From Latrodectus hesperus (lineage: Eukaryota > Arthropoda > Arachnida > Araneae > Theridiidae), in the NCBI GenBank assembly GCA_037975125.1, contig CM075853.1, positions 70,968,109 through 71,032,108 of the forward strand: a stretch of 64,000 nt of DNA, read 5' to 3'. This document shows, piece after piece, positions 41,928-56,500 of the stretch. A program made the position numbers and the translations under genes. Positions within the stretch are counted from its first letter, which is position 1. Every line of letters begins with the position of its first letter. The notes under the pieces were generated by a model that made no database searches, was not told where the DNA came from, and saw only the letters and a list, made by a program, of their open reading frames with translations.

Positions 41928-44900
41928 CAAACATGTGCAACTTTATGGATAATTGTTAAACATTTAAACAAGAAAACAATTGCAATTATTAACTTCGATA
42001 AAAAATAGAACATAATAAATACATTATTAAAGATAAATAATACTATCAGAAAAGCAAATTTTATAAAGTGTACCCTAATAAAATATTTAATATTAATATT
42101 TTACAAATTAAAAATTAAAGGTATAAAATTTTATTTCAATACAAATTTTATTTTGATTAAATCTTTGATATAAATTCCGCGAAACAAATTATTCTGTAGA
42201 ATTTTAGTTGAATTTATTTAAGATTATATTTGATATTTCTAATGTATAAAAATTTCAGAAATTATAGCTCACGAGCATTTCTAAAAATACATTTCTGCAT
42301 TTCCAAAAGAGCAATGTTCAATTAGATTTAATGCTGAATAAAATAGGTTTTATGTATTAAAATATAAAAAAAAATTACAATAAAAAATATAGTTTTTAAA
42401 AATTCTACTTGCTAAATTTAGAAACAGTAAAAGTAATATTTATATTTATTTCACGAATTTTCATAGAACCCTTGAAACAAAAATATCTGCTAAATTTTTA
42501 ACTAAGACATTATAGTTCCGGATGAAAGTCAAATGTTTAAACTTATTTTGTTGTGTATGGAAAATGTTACAAAAATATTCTTAATTATTTGCTATGAATA
42601 CGTATAATTTGAAATTATTTCTTCATAATATGGAAACTACTTTATTGTTATTTTATAATTGACATTATTAATTTAAATTATATCATTTTTATGCCTAAAG
42701 TTATATAAGTAGGGAGTATCAATTATAACAATCACGTTGTTTTATATAAATGAAAAATTCAACTGTTGAAAAACGAGTTTTGAAAGATTTTTAAGCAACC
42801 TATTAATTTAAGTAATAAAATTTTACAATTATGCTCCTAAGAATACATAAATATATTCTAGACTTAGAATGCTTTTGTAAGCAATATAGTTTCCAAATTT
42901 ACTAAATTACTAATAATTCACTATGAGTTAAGCATAATAACAGAAATATTTCTTCCTTGTTCTTTATGATACAATAAGTTTGACTGGCTTGAAGTAACAT
43001 TTTAAAGACAGTGAATTCTATTATTATAAATATGTTTAGAAGTAGTTTTGGATACAATACTGTTCTAATCTCACATTCTTCTCTTTTCTCAGGTGAAGTA
43101 TTGACATTTTTTAACTTGTCAAAATAGTTATACAGCAGCAAATCGTGTTACCACTGTCTAAAATGTGTTCCACAGATCACTTTGAAAAAGTTGTAATAAT
43201 TTTTTATTAACAATAATTTTTAATAAAATAACTTGTATGAATGAACAAAAACGATGATTTGATGGAAAAGATTCCTTCAATAATATCAATATGCACACAT
43301 TTAAGGTATTTTGTTAATATACCATAAAACTTTGCAAGTTGTTATAAAAAAATTTAGTAAGCTTATGAAAGCAGTATTTTGTTAAAAGACATTCCTGACA
43401 TTTTTGAATATAAAATTTAAATAATGTCTTTGAAAACGGCTTTATGTATTTTAATGAACCAATTTTGTTTGATGATATACGAATTGAAATATTCATTATA
43501 TTTTGATTCATGATGAAATAAAATGTTTGTTTATAGATAGCGAATAGGTCTGAAATTGCAAAGGCCAAATATTTAGGCCCCGTCTGACATTGCTGGTATA
43601 TTGTTAAAAGACTATCAAGAGTTTACGATGGAAGAACTAAAATTATACATATGTACTCGCTTTAAAGTTTTCAGCATCAGAAGAAACTCTAAAGATTAAA
43701 AAATAAAAATCAGCTTGTTATTGTTTTTAATTATAAAAACTGCTATGCTATGTTTCAAATAAAGTTATACCCAGTTCAGTTATAGATATCTCCATCCTCC
43801 TTTAGAGTATATCATTTTTTAAACGCAAATTTTATCATTACACCTGAGTAGAATATGCTTATTTTTATTATTTTTACTACAACTTTGCGCAGTAATTTGA
43901 AATTTTTTTTCTGCATTTAAGAGCTGTATGTCCAATATGATCATTTATTCTGAAGTTACAAAGTCTTTAAACTAATTAGAACTTTGACTTCATTCGATAC
44001 TATTGAGTGAAATTCGAGATAGTTACGTAAAGTACAAAAAATCTCAAAATTTAATTTAAATGTAAAATAAAATATTAAATAATATTGCAAATAAATGTAA
44101 TAACATGACAAAAATTCTCAAATTTTAAATAAATAACAATCTTAGAGATTATTGATATCAAAATTTATTGACAGTTAGGATATCAAAAAAAAATAAATAA
44201 AAACTAAATTCTTTTATAATTATTATCATAAAAATAGTGAATATAGTTAAATTTTTTGTATCTCTTTTATAGTCTTACATGTATTAGGGATATAGAATGA
44301 GCTTTTGCATGTGTAAATAGATGTATGGCAATCTAAAACGAACTACAACCTATAATGATTTAATTTATGATGTAAGCAAGTAGTTTTCTGATGGTTCAAT
44401 TGACACCCACATTGATAAACTTTTTATTATACAATAATAGAAAAATTGGGAAAATTTGATTGCGTGCATTGTTCCTGTCAATTGGATCATGATTGTGTAA
44501 ATATGATTTGAAATTCTAGCCGCAGTGTTAATACAGTGCTTTATTTATCAAGCCGACTATCATCAAATTCTGTGTTCCCCAATGACGGATTAATATTTAG
44601 TTTTTATATAAATGTAAAAGGGATGGATCTTAATGTAAGCAAAAAAAAAAACAGTTATGTTTCTTAAAACATTTTTGAGTTCGAATTGACATAGTATCAA
44701 AACTAATTACAAGAGTTTAGACTGATGAAATCTTTTGAATGTCGTGATTTTAATTTTGACTTACAATTCAAGAGTTAGACAAGAATTTCAAAATTAAACT
44801 TTTCCCTCTTAAATGTGAACATTAGAAGTTTGCAAAGTCATTTTTTAATTTTGGCTGTCCATCTGAACTAATAGGATTTGTTTCTAAACAGTATGAATAT

Positions 44901-46533
44901 GACCATTTATTTACTTTAAAGACTTATAAATTTAAATGCTGAACATAAGAGAACTCATAAAATTGACAATTGTTAAGTTTTCTATTATTATGCAGTTTTA
45001 AAGAATATTATTGTTGATATAAGAACATATTATGAAACCATTATCACTTCATTTATTTTTAGAGTCATTTTTTAATTCTAATTTCTACAATACTCATCAT
45101 TTTGGATTTCTTAAACTCTCTGTAGTATTTATTATCATATGTAAAAACAATAATTTTGCACATTCATGTTCACTTATGTTCCATGCAATTTTCCTTAATA
45201 ATTCTTATGTACTTATTACAACTGTTTTTGAGTTAATCCATTAAAAGTCCAATAAAAGTCTAAATCCATTAAAAGTGGTATTAATGATTTCATACTCATT
45301 TAATTTTCCATCTTTATTATATGCTTCTAAAAGTAGTAAAAAAGTATTTCTTGTAAAATATATTAATGAAAATAGTTAATAAAATTAACTGAAGAAAATA
45401 TTGTCCTATGATCACAAAAATGACTATCTGTATTGTTTATTTTTCAACAACACTTCAAATTATATTGTTTCATGCAGATTTTCTGACGACTGAATAAAAT
45501 ATTTTCTTTATATTTTATCGTGGCACTTTTCAAATATTTATAATATTACACACACAATTTCGAAATAAAAAAGTATCTTTTATTTTGAGAATAAAGAATA
45601 TGTTAATTATAAATTTAATATATGTTTTGAATATTATTCCATTAATATAAGACTTTTTACTTCTTAATGACCAATTGTAAATTACTTTCTTAAATTTAAA
45701 ATGTAAGGATTTTTTAACTACTACCGGTTGAATATGTTGAAAAATAAATTACTTAAAAATTTTAATGAATTCTGTACTGATTTTTATTTTAAATTTGATT
45801 TGGAATATAGCCCTGTAAAAGAAATTCTTTGCATTTCTTTTACTTAGAGATGCATCTATTTTACTAATCCCGTTTTAAGTTAAAAACATCACTTTGTACT
45901 TAACATTGAATAAGAACACGAAATTCAAAGTATAGTTATATATAATAAGACTAAAATAAACGTTTCTAAGGAAAAGGTGTTTTTCTGTTCTAAAATGTCA
46001 TATTATGAAGACACATTAAAATAGTATGAATTGAAAATTTCCAGTAGCTAGAGATTGAATATTTATAATAACAGCATAAGATATTTGTATTTTTGATAGA
46101 TTGATAAGTTAAACCCGTTTTAGTTTACGGATAAAAAAATAAGTTATTCAAATAAAGATTGCAAATTGAAAAGCTGTAAAAATTTTGAACTGAGTCATTT
46201 TATAATTTCTAAACTCTTTACATATTTGTTTCCTAAACTTGCAAGATAGTAGTTTTCAATTACTGTCTGTTACAATGGAAAGTTAAAAGGACTCTGGCAA
46301 GAAAATATTTATAAAAAGAGCAACAAAAAGAATAAAATGTTATATATTGATTATCTATGAGCTAAATTTGCTGATATATAGTAAATTCTAGAGTATTTTT
46401 AGAATAAAAAGTACTTTATGATACCAATGAAGGAGCTATATGTTCGAGCAAATCCTTATATATTCTTGATGATATGCAGTACCAGCATTTTAAAAAATAT
46501 ATATTTCTAAAATTCTCCTTGCCTTAAAATTGA
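41928..46533. other. AT-rich region, no supported gene
   Basis: No recognisable gene or repeat beyond short chance frames. Confidence 0.5.
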
Positions 46534-46933
46534 AAAGAAGAAATGTTGTTGTGTTGTTGCTTATCCCTGACTGGCGTGACCATCACACCAGCCCCATGAA
46601 TCAAAAAATAGTTAGTCTCTCAAGCACCACCTCCGGTCTCAACTCCATGTTCCCTCTCTCACACCCAATGCACTGAAAAATATGAGATGGGGAGGCCTGA
46701 ACCATTCAACATTTGGGACAGAGAGTGTAGACTTTGGTACCAGAAACGTTTCTCTGAACAAGCAGGTGGCCACTTCGCAGTCTTGTCAAAGCCGTTTGGC
46801 TGCATCTCTTGTGTTTACCCACTAGTGCGGAACCAGGATGTTAGCATGTGTACCATTCGTGGGTAGGAATGGTATCCCTAAAAGTAGCATTGATAGCTAT
46901 CCTAACCCTAGAGGTACGAAATAAAGAAGAAAT
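46534..46933 (-). mobile_element. 5'-truncated non-LTR retrotransposon 3' end
   Basis: An 11-bp duplication AAAGAAGAAAT (46534-46544 and 46923-46933) encloses about 378 bp. On the minus strand it encodes the C-terminal end of a non-LTR ORF2: HEWYTC, CSQTALTRLRSGHLLV, VYTLCPKC, ASPSHIFQCIGC, VVLERLTIF and FMGLV before a TGA. The GHL and CPxC...HxxxC blocks are typical of the region after RNase H in arthropod jockey/I-like elements. Three in-frame stops show decay. The tail is a CAACAA-rich 3' end rather than poly(A). The clear duplication and truncated 5' end fit target-primed reverse transcription. Confidence 0.85.
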
Positions 46934-47403
46934 AAAATACGTTATAGAGTTAACGAAGTTGAAAAAAATATATTGTTGATCAGTGTGTAAAATGTCAAAA
47001 AATGTTTGTGTCTTTGTGTATGAATGAGTGTTTAACACTAAATTGTAAATATTATTAAGAACATTTGCTATTTACTGATTTTCGGATTCTAGCTTACAAG
47101 CCTTTTTATATCCGTGTCGTTTTTATTGTAATAATGCAGCCATTGTAAAATAGTATTTAGCCTACACTGTCGTTGAAAAACAATAGAGCTTATAAGCGTC
47201 ATTTTCAATAAATTTAAAACATTGAAATGTGTCGTTAATAAATTTTATTGAATTTAATATGAATAGAATAAAAAATATCCTTCGTATTTTTTATGTAATT
47301 TTATGGAAAAAATGACATTATATTGTGATTAAATCTTATTTATTCGTGACTTTTGTTTATTTTAGAAGTTTAAATAATGAAACTATTTTGAATTCTTCAA
47401 AAT
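46934..47403. other. AT-rich spacer
   Basis: Nothing recognised. Confidence 0.5.
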
Positions 47404-47514
47404 GCTAATAATAATTCGCTAATAATAAACGCCAATAATAATTCGCTAATAATAAACGCTAAAAATAAACGTTAATAATAATTCGTTAATAATAAAAGCT
47501 AATAATAATTCGTT
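47404..47514. repeat. Minisatellite, 13-14-bp unit, about 8 copies
   Basis: Two variants of a unit, GCTAATAATAATTC and GCTAATAATAAAC, alternate with substitutions (gcc, gtt, aaa). Confidence 0.85.
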
Positions 47515-50500
47515 CTTTTATTTTTAATTCAAAACAAAAGTCGCTGAACATATTGTATGAAGAATTAGATTGAAATAGATTATTGACTAAACATTATAAG
47601 TTATGGCATCTAGTACTAGATCATCAAAAAACGTAATAATGGCTAGTTCAAAGTGAGGTTAGAATCTATAATGAAATTAATATTATGAAATTTCAAGCGA
47701 AGATATTAGAAAATAAATTATAAGCTAAAATTTCAGGCTTTTCATTCCGTAATTTAAAATAAGAGTGATTTAATTGACAAAAAATGGAACTCGTTATTTT
47801 GCATTTAAACAAACATTTCTGTAACCAAAATAATATTTTCCTTCTTTATTTTGTACATATAGAAAAAAACATTCATAAAATGCTTTTCTATTCTACGATA
47901 TCAGTAAGTGTTACTTTTATTTTATAGCGAATAAAATAATTATTTCCTACTCTTTGTATTATTTACTTAATTAAAAATACGCTGCCAAAAATGCCTTATT
48001 TTTATGATAGTTTAAAGTTTATAAGCACATAAATTCAATAATGCATTTGACAAATAAAGCGTAAACTCTTACAGTTAAATATGAACTTATTATATTATCG
48101 TCTTTATCTTGGAATCATGCTGTTTGAGAAATTGGGTTGAATCTACTTCACAATATCTTTCTAAGCAGAAGAGAATATGAAGGCTTATAGACTACTTGGA
48201 ATAAGCATTTTAGAAATGTGTGTGCAGAATTTAGTTTGAGCAGAAGTTTAAATATGTCTTAGTAAAAGTTATGATTCAAGTTTATCTTTGTGTTTATAAA
48301 AATATGCATATAAAATGTTAAGTAAGATATAACAAAAAATAAATGTAAACATTATTAAATTTTAAAATAAGAACATTTTTGATTAGTAATTATTTAAAAT
48401 AATAGTGTTAACTAATGAAAAATTATTTACGCATAGTATTCTATTTACAAATGCCATTCTATGTTTCTTGTTATTTAAATTTGTAAAAATAATAGAAATT
48501 TAACTATACGTTTTATATATTTATCTTATTTTATAATTTTAGGAAGTTTTAAGCACTATTTAAAACTATTATTCGTGACTTATTTTATATTGTTGATAGA
48601 ATTATAATTTTAGTATATATTTACATTTCCTGTGAATAATTTATAAATATATTGTTAAGAATAATTTCATGAGAAAATCAGGTTTTTAATGCTTTTTAAC
48701 TATACACAACAATACATTTCATCAAACTATTTTCATTCGCTTTTAAATACTTCAATAATTATAATATTAATTATTTTTAAATGAATTGTGATGACAAATT
48801 TGCATAATACATTCATATTAGTTTTTATTACCAAACAAGAATAATTATTTTCTCATTAATGCTTAAAATATATTTAATGACCTTATAAATAATAAATATG
48901 TAATTATAGTTTATTTCAGCTATCATCGTTTGGGAAAAAAGCAATTATAGCTATTGCTATGAATAATGAATGCGATTTTAAATTCTTATTAATAGATATA
49001 TCATTGAATTTTCATGTCCTTAAGTGCTATGCCTTTCAAACTGTATACAACCAAGTTATATATAAATATTTAATGGAAAAATTATTCTGATTTTGATATT
49101 ATTACCAAAACGTTTGCTTATTCTGAAACCTAAAAAAATGAATATTATACAATTTTAAAATAAACTAATGAAGAAAATACCTTATAGCAGTTGATAATTG
49201 TGCAATGACAATGGCTATATCCTCATAATAAATAAAAATTATTCAATTTAACAAATATTTGTTCAACATGTCAACAAATAATTGCAATGAATCTTCAATT
49301 GTTAATATATAAAAGCATAAATTATTGATTAATTTCTGTTATTATGATCTTAGAAAATTCACAGATTTTAAGTACACAAGAGAAAAAATATAAATGCCCT
49401 ATTTTAATATAAATTTGTTCATGGAAAAATATAATCGATTGCAAATATTTGACTCGATGCAATTTAAAATGAATTGAATGTAAAGACAAATGTTTCATTA
49501 TCTTACAAAACTTAAAAAAAGAAAATTCATATTTATAAGCAAGTTCAACGATTATTAATTTAATATAAGAACAATGAAATATATGATTTTGTTATATTCT
49601 ATTACAAATATTCTTCAGGAATTATTTTAATCAAATTTGATTTCTATCAAGCTGATTAAACTATGTGTATTTTACCTAACGAGAAAATTTCTTGAAGGTA
49701 AAGTTAAGATTGATGTTTGACTTATAAAATAATAAGTGAACAAACCTTCTCACGAAGATAACAAGTTAAAAGAAAATAATAACTAATTATTTTATTTTCT
49801 AAAATTTTCCCATTATAAGAATAAATAGTTATATATGATCACTAATATCATTTCATTATTGCCATTTATTTGTCAGAAATTGTAAGTTTTCATTATTGCT
49901 TATTTGTTAGTAATGTTTTTATTTTTTTCTTTTAGAGTTCCTTCAAAGTGATCAGTCAAGTAGCTACACAAATATAATGAAATGTATTACTGCATAGAAA
50001 AGGGTTGTAAGTCAAATCTCATCATAAAGGTATTGCTACTTTTGTGAAAAATGATTGATTGTTGGATTGATATTCATAACGAGCTTATTTTTATTTTTTG
50101 TCTAACGACTAATAATATGAAAATATTGTCTTTTAAAATTTCGAAATATTAACGAAATTCGGAAAATTTTTAAATAAACTTACAGCAAAATTTATTTTAT
50201 TAAGCGAAAATTAAAAAATGAGTAATTAAAAGAATTATAACAATTATTCATGATTTAAATTTTAATTTAATGTCACTTAATGTAGTTATTTTTAAAAGTC
50301 ACAAAATACTTCTTATGCTTATTAATAACTTATAAAATAAGACTATATTCGTTCATCTAGCGAAAATTATATGCATGACAATGTCTATTTATAAAAAATA
50401 ACTTTTAAATAAAGATACTAGGAAAAAACTTTTGGAGCTAATATGCATCTTTAAACTATAATTGCTTAATTTCAAGTGTTAAAATTCCGTATTCTTGATA

Positions 50501-53500
50501 TTATTGATGTCACATTATCTAAATGATATACAAAATGAATATCCTTTTAAATATGAACTGTAATATTTAATTATTGGATTTCGACTACCTTCAATAACAA
50601 ACTGAAAATATTCAGTTCATTTTACAAGTATTTTCATCGATGTGACCATTATAATTAAAGGTTGCTTGAGACGTCTTCAGCAACTAAGAATTCAATGGTG
50701 CATTTCTTTCAAAGGTTATTTCATATATAATTAAGTAATCTATTGATAAATTTTCACTTCTAATTATTTAATAAATCATTGAATCGAACAAGTCTTTTCA
50801 TCATTTCACCAAAAATCAGAGATTTAAATTTCTCATATATATATAACAGATTAATAGCGCTTGTCAGTGTATAATTACATATATATTTCAATTTTTGAGC
50901 ATTATAATCTTTTAAATATAAACTGTAATTTTCTCAACATGCAAAATTGTAAGAAAATTAATAAAATCTTATACATACATTTAAATTATTTATTTTTTAA
51001 ATGTATAAACATATCAAATGATAAATTCTGTTATTAATCCAACTAACACTTAAGCCATCTATTGTACCGTAAATTTACACAAGACTTACAGCAGTTTGTT
51101 CTTTTTTAAAAATTTTAGTCTTTACGTATTCAATAATATTAGTAAAAATAAAATGCATATGAGTAATAAATAAATTTTCCTCAATAAATAAAAGTAATGT
51201 CAAATAAATACTAATTTTCACATTTATCAAAAAGCATTACGTAATAACTATTACTGTATATCTTCCATAATTTATATACACTACTATTCTATGTTAATAT
51301 GATATCAATTTATTAAACCAGATTATCTGAATATGACATTTTAAAAAAATGAATAATTTTTGTCGCTTAACACATTCTCACCTTCAGATTGCTTGCTTTA
51401 CTTCTGAACTAGTTAAGAAAATAAAATTCAGTTTTTATTCAAATATAAAATTAATTTTGTTTCGATGCTCTTTGCTAATTTGAGAAATAGTTCGACTAGG
51501 AGAATATGTAAGACCTGTTATCATGATATTTAAATGCATTTGATAGATATATGCAAAGTATTACTATATATCGAAAGGAAAGATATTGAAAATATTGGTA
51601 CGAAATCATAATTTTAAAATTAATGATACAAGCAGATTTAGCTAAAATATGTAGTATTAGCTGAGAAACTAAGTAGTGAAAATAATTTTGATCAGAACTA
51701 TAAGTTATACAAGTATTTTTTTATTTTATGATAGTTTTAGTTTTTATTTTATTGCGTAGTAAATTGCATTGATAATAAGATGAAAATATTTAACATTTTT
51801 AAGTTCAGTATGATTATACTAATCTATATAAAACTGTTCTACATTATATTAAAATTGGTAAATAAAACATGAAAAAGTACGAAAGTTCTTGAGTTTTATG
51901 ATCGCATTTATAAAACCTAGGTTTGAAGAAATATATGTGAAAAATCAAACATTCATCCTTATAAAATTAAATAATTTCCTATATTTTATTTCTAGCTTTT
52001 AAATAAAGAACATTTTTTTCATTATCGGTAATGCTATTGATTTTGTAATAAAGTTGAATTTAAAAGGCTTGAAACGTCAATTCACACATATAATTTGATA
52101 ATTTATTATCTTGTCAAACCATTCCTTTCATTATTTAGTAGAAATACTTCATTGTAATCTGTATACAAATTTTCCATCAAAATATCCCTTTCTATTTCTA
52201 AATTAAAATCAAAAAATCAACGGAAAATATTTAGATTATATAAATATATTTAGTTTAATAATTATCAGTGAATCTAGAAATTAAGATTTTAAGCATATTC
52301 TTCATTTGTAAAGTAGCATCTATAAGGAAACTTACAACAGTTTTAATAAATTATGACTTATAATGAAATTTGATCAAAAAAAGTAAACGAAGTTAATTGC
52401 TTGTAGAGAAAGTTATAAATATTTTATCTTAGTATTTATATATCCTTGGTGTTTAGTAAACATTAAAATCAATATACTCATATTTAATGGTATTTAGAAA
52501 TCTTAGGTTTATTTTAATACTATTTATTTAATTTAATGAAACTTTGTTTAATAAAACGTGATAAAATTAGAATAAGAAGTGCATATCTTTATAAAAGTTA
52601 TATAACAAATCAGTCATTTTCCATGAATCCTAAAATGGTTGACATATAAGTCCAATAATTAAAATAATAATAGTAAACTTAAATAAGAGAAATGGTGCAT
52701 AATACATTGATTTTACAAATGGATATAATAGCGTGATAAATGATATTTCATTCAAACATCAAGACTCTGCTTGAACGTATTAAAAATGAAGATCCAATAA
52801 TTGGGGAGGCTAATAAAATAAATGTTCTCAATTAAAACAAATGCAGATTACCTAATTTAATTCTATTTCTCTGAAACACAAATTCATAAGGATTCATTTC
52901 TTAATCTTTATAAAAAGCAAGTTTCTCATTATTTCGTTAAAGGGATCATTTAACCGTATTACGCAATTACTGTGTGAACCCTTTCGAAACATTTTCTGGA
53001 AGATGGTATTTATTAATAATGGTATTACACTTCATTTGTAATCAGATAACGAAATGAGCTAAGCAATGATTATTTTGTTTTGTCCATTATCATTTACCTT
53101 AATTGTTATTAGTCTATTTTACAATTTTGGCTAGTTAAATATTTTTTTTAGTTTTGTTTACATCAAGTACTATGAAAAGACACAGAGTCTTTTGTAAAAA
53201 AAGAGAATATTTATTGAACTTTTATAACCTTAAGATCATTAAATACTAGTAGTTATTAGGACTTTTATAAGACCTTGTATGAAGAGAAAGATTATGTTAG
53301 TTTATATTTAGAGATTGTGGGGATCCAGTTAACGAATTTCAGTATCGTTTCCAGATTAATCGACAACACTATTATGAACATATGGCTATCAATCAATAAG
53401 TAAGGAACATTTTGGTATAAAGATGCATATATTTATTGGTGAAGGATTATGTTATATGCATAAAGCTTCATTTATTTCTTTAAGTAATATTTTTTTTACA

Positions 53501-56500
53501 TTTAAGAAACTGTAGAATTTTATCATGGCATTCAATAGGACAAGCTATATACGTCTACCTCTAATTCATAACCCCAGATGTCATAGCATTTTTTTGCCAG
53601 TTAGCGTTTAAATAGAAAGAAATTTACTCCCTCATAAGTTTTGAACAGAATTAAAATGTAATATAAAAATAAATAATTTATACTTTAATGTACTTTAATT
53701 TATATTCAATTTAAATGAAGAAAATAAAAATACAATAGATTTTGTCAAAATACTTAAATGAAAAATTTCAATCATTTTTATTTTGATTTCAAAACAATTA
53801 CATATCAACATATTCGTTATTTTATTACTATTTACTATTATAACTTTAAACTCAATTTCAAAGATATGTAAGCAAAAATTTAACATCGATGGATATTTCT
53901 GTTCAAAAGTAAGTGATTTAAATTCATAAAAAAATCACAGATTATTAATAAACAAACCAAAAAATGATATCAAAGTTGTGTGTCAAACATACCTTTTTGA
54001 ATTATCGTAATTATTCAAGATCTGATCAAAACTCATCTCTTTAACAAGATGCTTTGTGTGTAATTTGCTATTACTACCTACAATATTTTTAGAGGAAGAA
54101 TTTTAATTTCTTATATATTCAAGTTAATTTATTGTTTAATTAAAAATATTGTTATTATATGATAAATTTGTTTTGTTAGATTGTCTATTAAGTTGAACGC
54201 AAATTAATTCTGAAATATTTAAAAATAAATATGTATAATCATATGTAACTGATTTCAGTTAAAATATTTTAATTTATTTTAATTTTTTGCTTAAAATTTT
54301 TAATTTTAAACTAGGTAAATACTTTGGCATGTGCAAATTTCATAAAAATGTTTTAAAACGTGATTTTATTCCGAATTTCAATAGCAACGATGATTGAAAA
54401 ACTCAACATTTTCCATTAAAATGAATGATTAATTTAATAGATTTAACATGGCTTAGTTCAATACAGCGAAAAATATAATGATTTTTTTTTAAATGAGCAA
54501 CATTTCAATAAATAAAATGCGTCTAAAACTCTGCTTTTACATCAAAATACTTCGAATTTTTAAATTCTAATATAATAAAGTGGTTTCGAACCTACATAAG
54601 TGTAGATTTATAATTTGCTTTAGTTTCCCAAAAACATTCATTTGAGAGGTTAACATTTTTTAAAACTTTCTCAAAATTTAAGACTTTTCTAGTGGAAATT
54701 GAATAAATTTGGAAAGATTATATGGAACATTGTGTTTGAAAATTCTACGAATTTGACTTTAAGAATAAGTTCAGCTTTCTTCCAGATATCCTCAAAATAT
54801 TTTGTCGCAATGATCCCTAAGAAACGTTTAGTATAAATTTAAAGCGGCTACGATATCATTAAGTCCCATTTTCTAACATTTTTCTTTAAAGTAAAAAAAC
54901 AAATAATCCAGAAAAAGATTTGCTTTTCATATTTTAATTATATATTAAATCATTGTCTTACAAATGTTTTTAATTGATCCGGAAAGTAAAATATTTTTAT
55001 TTATTTTTAGGGTTTTAATATATTTCTTGTTTGAAGTGATTTGCAAAATATTTTAGCCAGATTTATATTTTATAACAAAAGAAAGGTGAAACATTTTTGC
55101 ATATGCTTGTAAGTTACTTTTCAAACAAATATGTGTAAGAGTTTTCAATCATGAAACAAAATTTTAGCAACCAGTATCAACAAAATTTTTTCTAATTATA
55201 TTATCAACCTATATAATTCAAATCAGGAACTATACCAAGTACGGAGCGAAAGTTGGTTTTGGGATTAAAAACGAATTTCACTGTAAATCAATAATCTGAT
55301 TTTAAAGAATTACAATATCTGAACTAAAGGCTATACTTACAAAAAATTTGCACTTTGATGCATATTTTTTATTTATTCAAATAAATCTATGAATTTAAGT
55401 AGTGAATTGAATAAAAATGCATTCATTAGTAATTAATTAGTAAAAATTATAGTATGAAAACAAAAATTAGAATACTTGACTCATGAAAAAGATAATAATA
55501 AATCTCATATTTTATTTATTTGTAAACAAAAAGTATTATGTTAAAAACTATATAAAATACTGTGGGTAAAATTTAAAAAGAATAATTACTCATGCAATTT
55601 ATTTTAATTTGAAGCTGATATAATTGCTAAGAAAAAACTTGTGGTGTTTCAGGAAACTTCTGAAAAAATCTCTTTAGTTAATACTTAAGAATGTTTACTT
55701 GGTTGTTGTGAATTTTAAATAAAATATAATTTATTTTTGTGAACATGATAAATTGCAATTTTACTAAGTGAATTTAGATCTCGTATTTAATTGTAATAAT
55801 GCAAGAAACACAAATTTAATTTTTCAAACAATGAATAAAATAAAATTCTACTTAATTAAGAAGTAAAATAAATTGTTCAAACAATATCAAATAAATTTAG
55901 TGTAAAAGATTTAGTAAGTAATGTCAGTTAATTCTTAATATAATTCAGATAACCAATTCCTTCATTATCGCACTTTCAAATCTGCCCTCCATTTCTGTTC
56001 CCGACAGATTAAAAACAGCGAATTATTTTATATGCAATAGAAATTTGTTAAAACTGAAAAGAAGTTTGACTTAGTGATTAATTTGTTTCTCAGAATAAAT
56101 CACACAAGATCAACTAACGTTTCCGTGAATTTTCGAAACTAAATCACTGAATACTACATTCTTAAAATATAATAAATTTCAAGAGAAAAATTGCAACTTT
56201 GTTTCTGAAATTTGAAATACTTTACAAAGCTAATACTCTCAAGTATTTTATTTCAAATACTTTTCAACTTTGGAATAACTTACAATTTAAGATGAATAGA
56301 TTTAATTTATTCTCACTAACTTATCCACTTTAACAATTTAAGATGAATAGTTTTAACTTTCCTCTTACAAATATTTATTTTCTAGATAATGTTTCTCAAA
56401 ATAAAAAAGATTATGCTTCGAATACAGTAGAAATATGTTTTCCATATGAAATAGTGCAATTTGTTAATTAATTATATATAAACTTCCATTAAAAATATTA

